64,000 nt of DNA from Acinetobacter sp. ANC 4178 (GTDB lineage: Bacteria > Pseudomonadota > Gammaproteobacteria > Pseudomonadales > Moraxellaceae): the NCBI RefSeq assembly GCF_004331175.1, contig NZ_SJOD01000001.1, forward strand, positions 372,001 through 436,000. The letters are read 5' to 3'. A program made the translations under genes and the position numbers. Below are positions 62,784 through 64,000 of this stretch, piece after piece; the first letter of the stretch is position 1, and each line of letters starts with the position of its first letter. The notes under the pieces were generated by a model. That model searched no databases. It was not told the origin of the DNA and worked only from the letters and a program-made list of their open reading frames with translations.

Positions 62784-63158
62784 ATGATTAGAACTTTATC
62801 ATTTTGTCGTGTTTTAGGCTTAGGTTTTTCCATCCTATTTGCTCAAGCTGTCAGTGCCAATAACGAAGGCTTAAGCCCAGAAGAAGCCAATAGCATGGTA
62901 AAAGAAGATGTTGCATCGGCTCAAATTATGGCTGAAGTTTGCCCTGCAATTATTGGTAAAAATGCTAAATTAGATGCAAACATACAAATACTGACACAAG
63001 AGTATTTAAAAGATTACTCTAGCCCAATGTCTTTAGGTCAACTCCAGTCTGACCCTGAGTACAAATCTATTTTGCAAGAAACCCGCAAAGCTGCGCAAGA
63101 AACCAGCAAAGAAGAACAACAAGCTGTTTGTATGGATGTTGTTGAATATCAAGCTTAA
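62784..63158 (+). CDS. Small secreted protein, MCR_0457-like family
   Basis: The 124 residues begin with a cleavable signal peptide (after AVSA). The mature part has AEVCPAIIGKNAKLD and EQQAVCMDVVEYQ, two conserved cysteines likely forming a disulphide, with helical spacers. It resembles the second small protein 160 bases downstream in layout: VCP...LD..., a middle YKSILQETRKAAQ, and VCMDV near the end. I recall this as the MCR_0457 family found in Moraxellaceae, of unknown role. Confidence 0.75.
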   Translation: MIRTLSFCRVLGLGFSILFAQAVSANNEGLSPEEANSMVKEDVASAQIMAEVCPAIIGKNAKLDANIQILTQEYLKDYSSPMSLGQLQSDPEYKSILQETRKAAQETSKEEQQAVCMDVVEYQA

Positions 63159-63170
63159 TTGCTTAAATTG

Positions 63171-63208
63171 CTTACGAATGACTTCAAGTCAAGTTGTTCG
63201 TAAGTTTA
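63171..63208 (+). terminator. Possible terminator
   Basis: CTTACGAA (63171-63178) pairs with TTCGTAAG (63197-63204) and is followed by TTT. It lies 12 bases past the stop codon of the first small secreted gene. Confidence 0.5.
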
Positions 63209-63336
63209 AAACTTCCTTAGCCCAAATCCACAACTTCTTCACCATTTCAACCATTTATATACATTTCCCCTCTTCCATTTCTACATAATCTGTTTAACCT
63301 TAGCTCAAATAGATTGACCTTTTGAGTTTATTGTTT

Positions 63337-63720
63337 ATGAAATTTGCTGCTTTAAAAACAACATCATTAGCCCTGCTTACCGCTTTTACTTTTTCTCTTA
63401 CTCATGCTGAAGAAAGCAAAGACGAAAATATTGAAGTCACACCAAATCAAGCTGTGACTCAACAAGAACTCGCTGCCATTTATGTACTTTCAGAAATTTG
63501 CCCAAAATTAGTCGATAACAAAGATAGTTTTGAACAAGGTTATGCCAAGCTCGCACATGAACATCTTCCAGAAGAAAAAGATGCTGTTTCTGCACTGGCT
63601 AAATTAAGTAAAAGTAAAAGTTTTAAGCCGATTTTAGCTGAAGCAAAATCCGATGCAAAAAGTGCAGGCGACGATAAAAACAAAGAAATCTGTCAAGAAT
63701 TGACCACCTATAGCAATTGA
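63337..63720 (+). CDS. Small secreted protein, MCR_0457-like paralogue
   Basis: This 127-residue paralogue of the gene before it has a signal peptide cleaved near LTHAEE. Shared features are VLSEICPKLVDNKDSFEQ, SFKPILAEAKSDAKSA and KEICQELTTY with the same two cysteines. The ATG at 63337 is preferred over a TTG five codons upstream. Tandem copies suggest a local duplication with divergence. The function is unknown and the export signal places it outside the cytoplasm. Confidence 0.75.
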   Translation: MKFAALKTTSLALLTAFTFSLTHAEESKDENIEVTPNQAVTQQELAAIYVLSEICPKLVDNKDSFEQGYAKLAHEHLPEEKDAVSALAKLSKSKSFKPILAEAKSDAKSAGDDKNKEICQELTTYSN

Positions 63721-63838
63721 AACAAATTGGTTACAATACTTTTGAAATAAGCCGATTTCACAGGTAGAAGTCGGCTATGCTTTGTCCTAGAATGCTAAGT
63801 TCTTTGTGCTTACATCAAGATATTGGAACCCGCTAGAA

Positions 63839-64000
63839 ATGATCCGTAAAAGCGCCCTTGCTGCCACATTACTATTACCAAGTTTCTCTTTCGCAGCAAC
63901 TGTCTTATCTACGCCGCCAGAACTCAATAATAAATCTTATGTTTTGATGGACTATGAGACGGGGCAAATCCTCGCAGCAAAAAATGAAAATGAAAAGTTA
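63839..64000 (+). CDS. D-alanyl-D-alanine carboxypeptidase (PBP5 type), 5' part
   Basis: Only the first 54 codons are in the window. A signal peptide ends near SFAAT, then PPELNNKSYVLMDYETGQIL, the start of the DacA/DacC (S11) fold just before the SxxK motif. It trims the last D-alanine of peptidoglycan stem peptides. It cannot be assigned to dacA or dacC from this part. The frame is open to the window edge. Confidence 0.85.
   Translation, partial: MIRKSALAATLLLPSFSFAATVLSTPPELNNKSYVLMDYETGQILAAKNENEKL

Noticed and set aside
1..64000. CRISPR array, rRNA operon or complete insertion sequence
   Set aside because: No regularly spaced repeats, no rRNA sequence and no intact transposase with inverted ends were found by reading.

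Overview
The window looks like chromosomal DNA of a gammaproteobacterium of the genus Acinetobacter (Moraxellaceae). The case rests on low-GC coding sequence, an NlpD/SurE pair, a FimX-like protein, CstA with a YbdD-type partner, two small tandem secreted proteins of a type I associate with Moraxellaceae, and Acinetobacter-style gene content throughout. No species can be named from the sequence alone.

Region 1 (1 to about 8847) is an integrated P4-like element. A tyrosine integrase lies next to the 3' end of tRNA-Val(GAC). Leftwards from it come a small HTH protein, a large zinc-finger/Toprim/P-loop primase-helicase, a small possible ribbon-helix-helix protein, a divergent XRE repressor and a Rha-type regulator. 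Upstream of the Rha gene is an untranslated leader with the layout of a P4-type CI antisense immunity RNA: a target, an antisense segment and a second target, plus a terminator. Two membrane-anchored cargo genes flank this core. One resembles putative phage abortive-infection proteins and carries seven 11-residue coiled-coil repeats; the other is unknown. The left end of the element lies outside the window.

Region 2 (8.9-35.7 kb) is mostly core chromosome. It holds a MoxR-DUF58-transglutaminase operon, cstA with a ybdD-like gene, efp facing epmB, a PilZ-like gene coupled to a FimX-like degenerate EAL protein, rpmE, an SBF-type transporter, ampG-gloA, a Lon-like protease, an HDAC-family amidohydrolase, a three-gene GTPase/roadblock module that resembles actinobacterial conservons, an Ala-rich lipoprotein, a nitronate monooxygenase and dusB.

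Region 3 (35.7-39.2 kb) is AT-rich and gene-poor. It has only a lipoprotein tyrosine phosphatase and a cytochrome b561, with stretches that look like eroded coding sequence.

Region 4 (39.2-55.9 kb) is one long leftward operon for an aryl polyene (APE) type pigment. It encodes two ACPs, two full ketosynthases and one truncated chain-length-factor-like KS, a ketoreductase, two dehydratase domains (one fused to the AMP-dependent ligase), a MIO-type aromatic ammonia lyase, a thioesterase, two acyltransferases, a glycosyltransferase, an MMPL exporter, a LolA-like carrier, a lipoprotein and a flavin oxidoreductase.

Region 5 (56-64 kb) returns to core genes: a DUF1615 lipoprotein overlapping a HAD phosphatase, grxD, argD, a LysR regulator, nlpD, surE, two tandem paralogous secreted proteins, and the start of a PBP5-type D-alanyl-D-alanine carboxypeptidase cut by the window edge.
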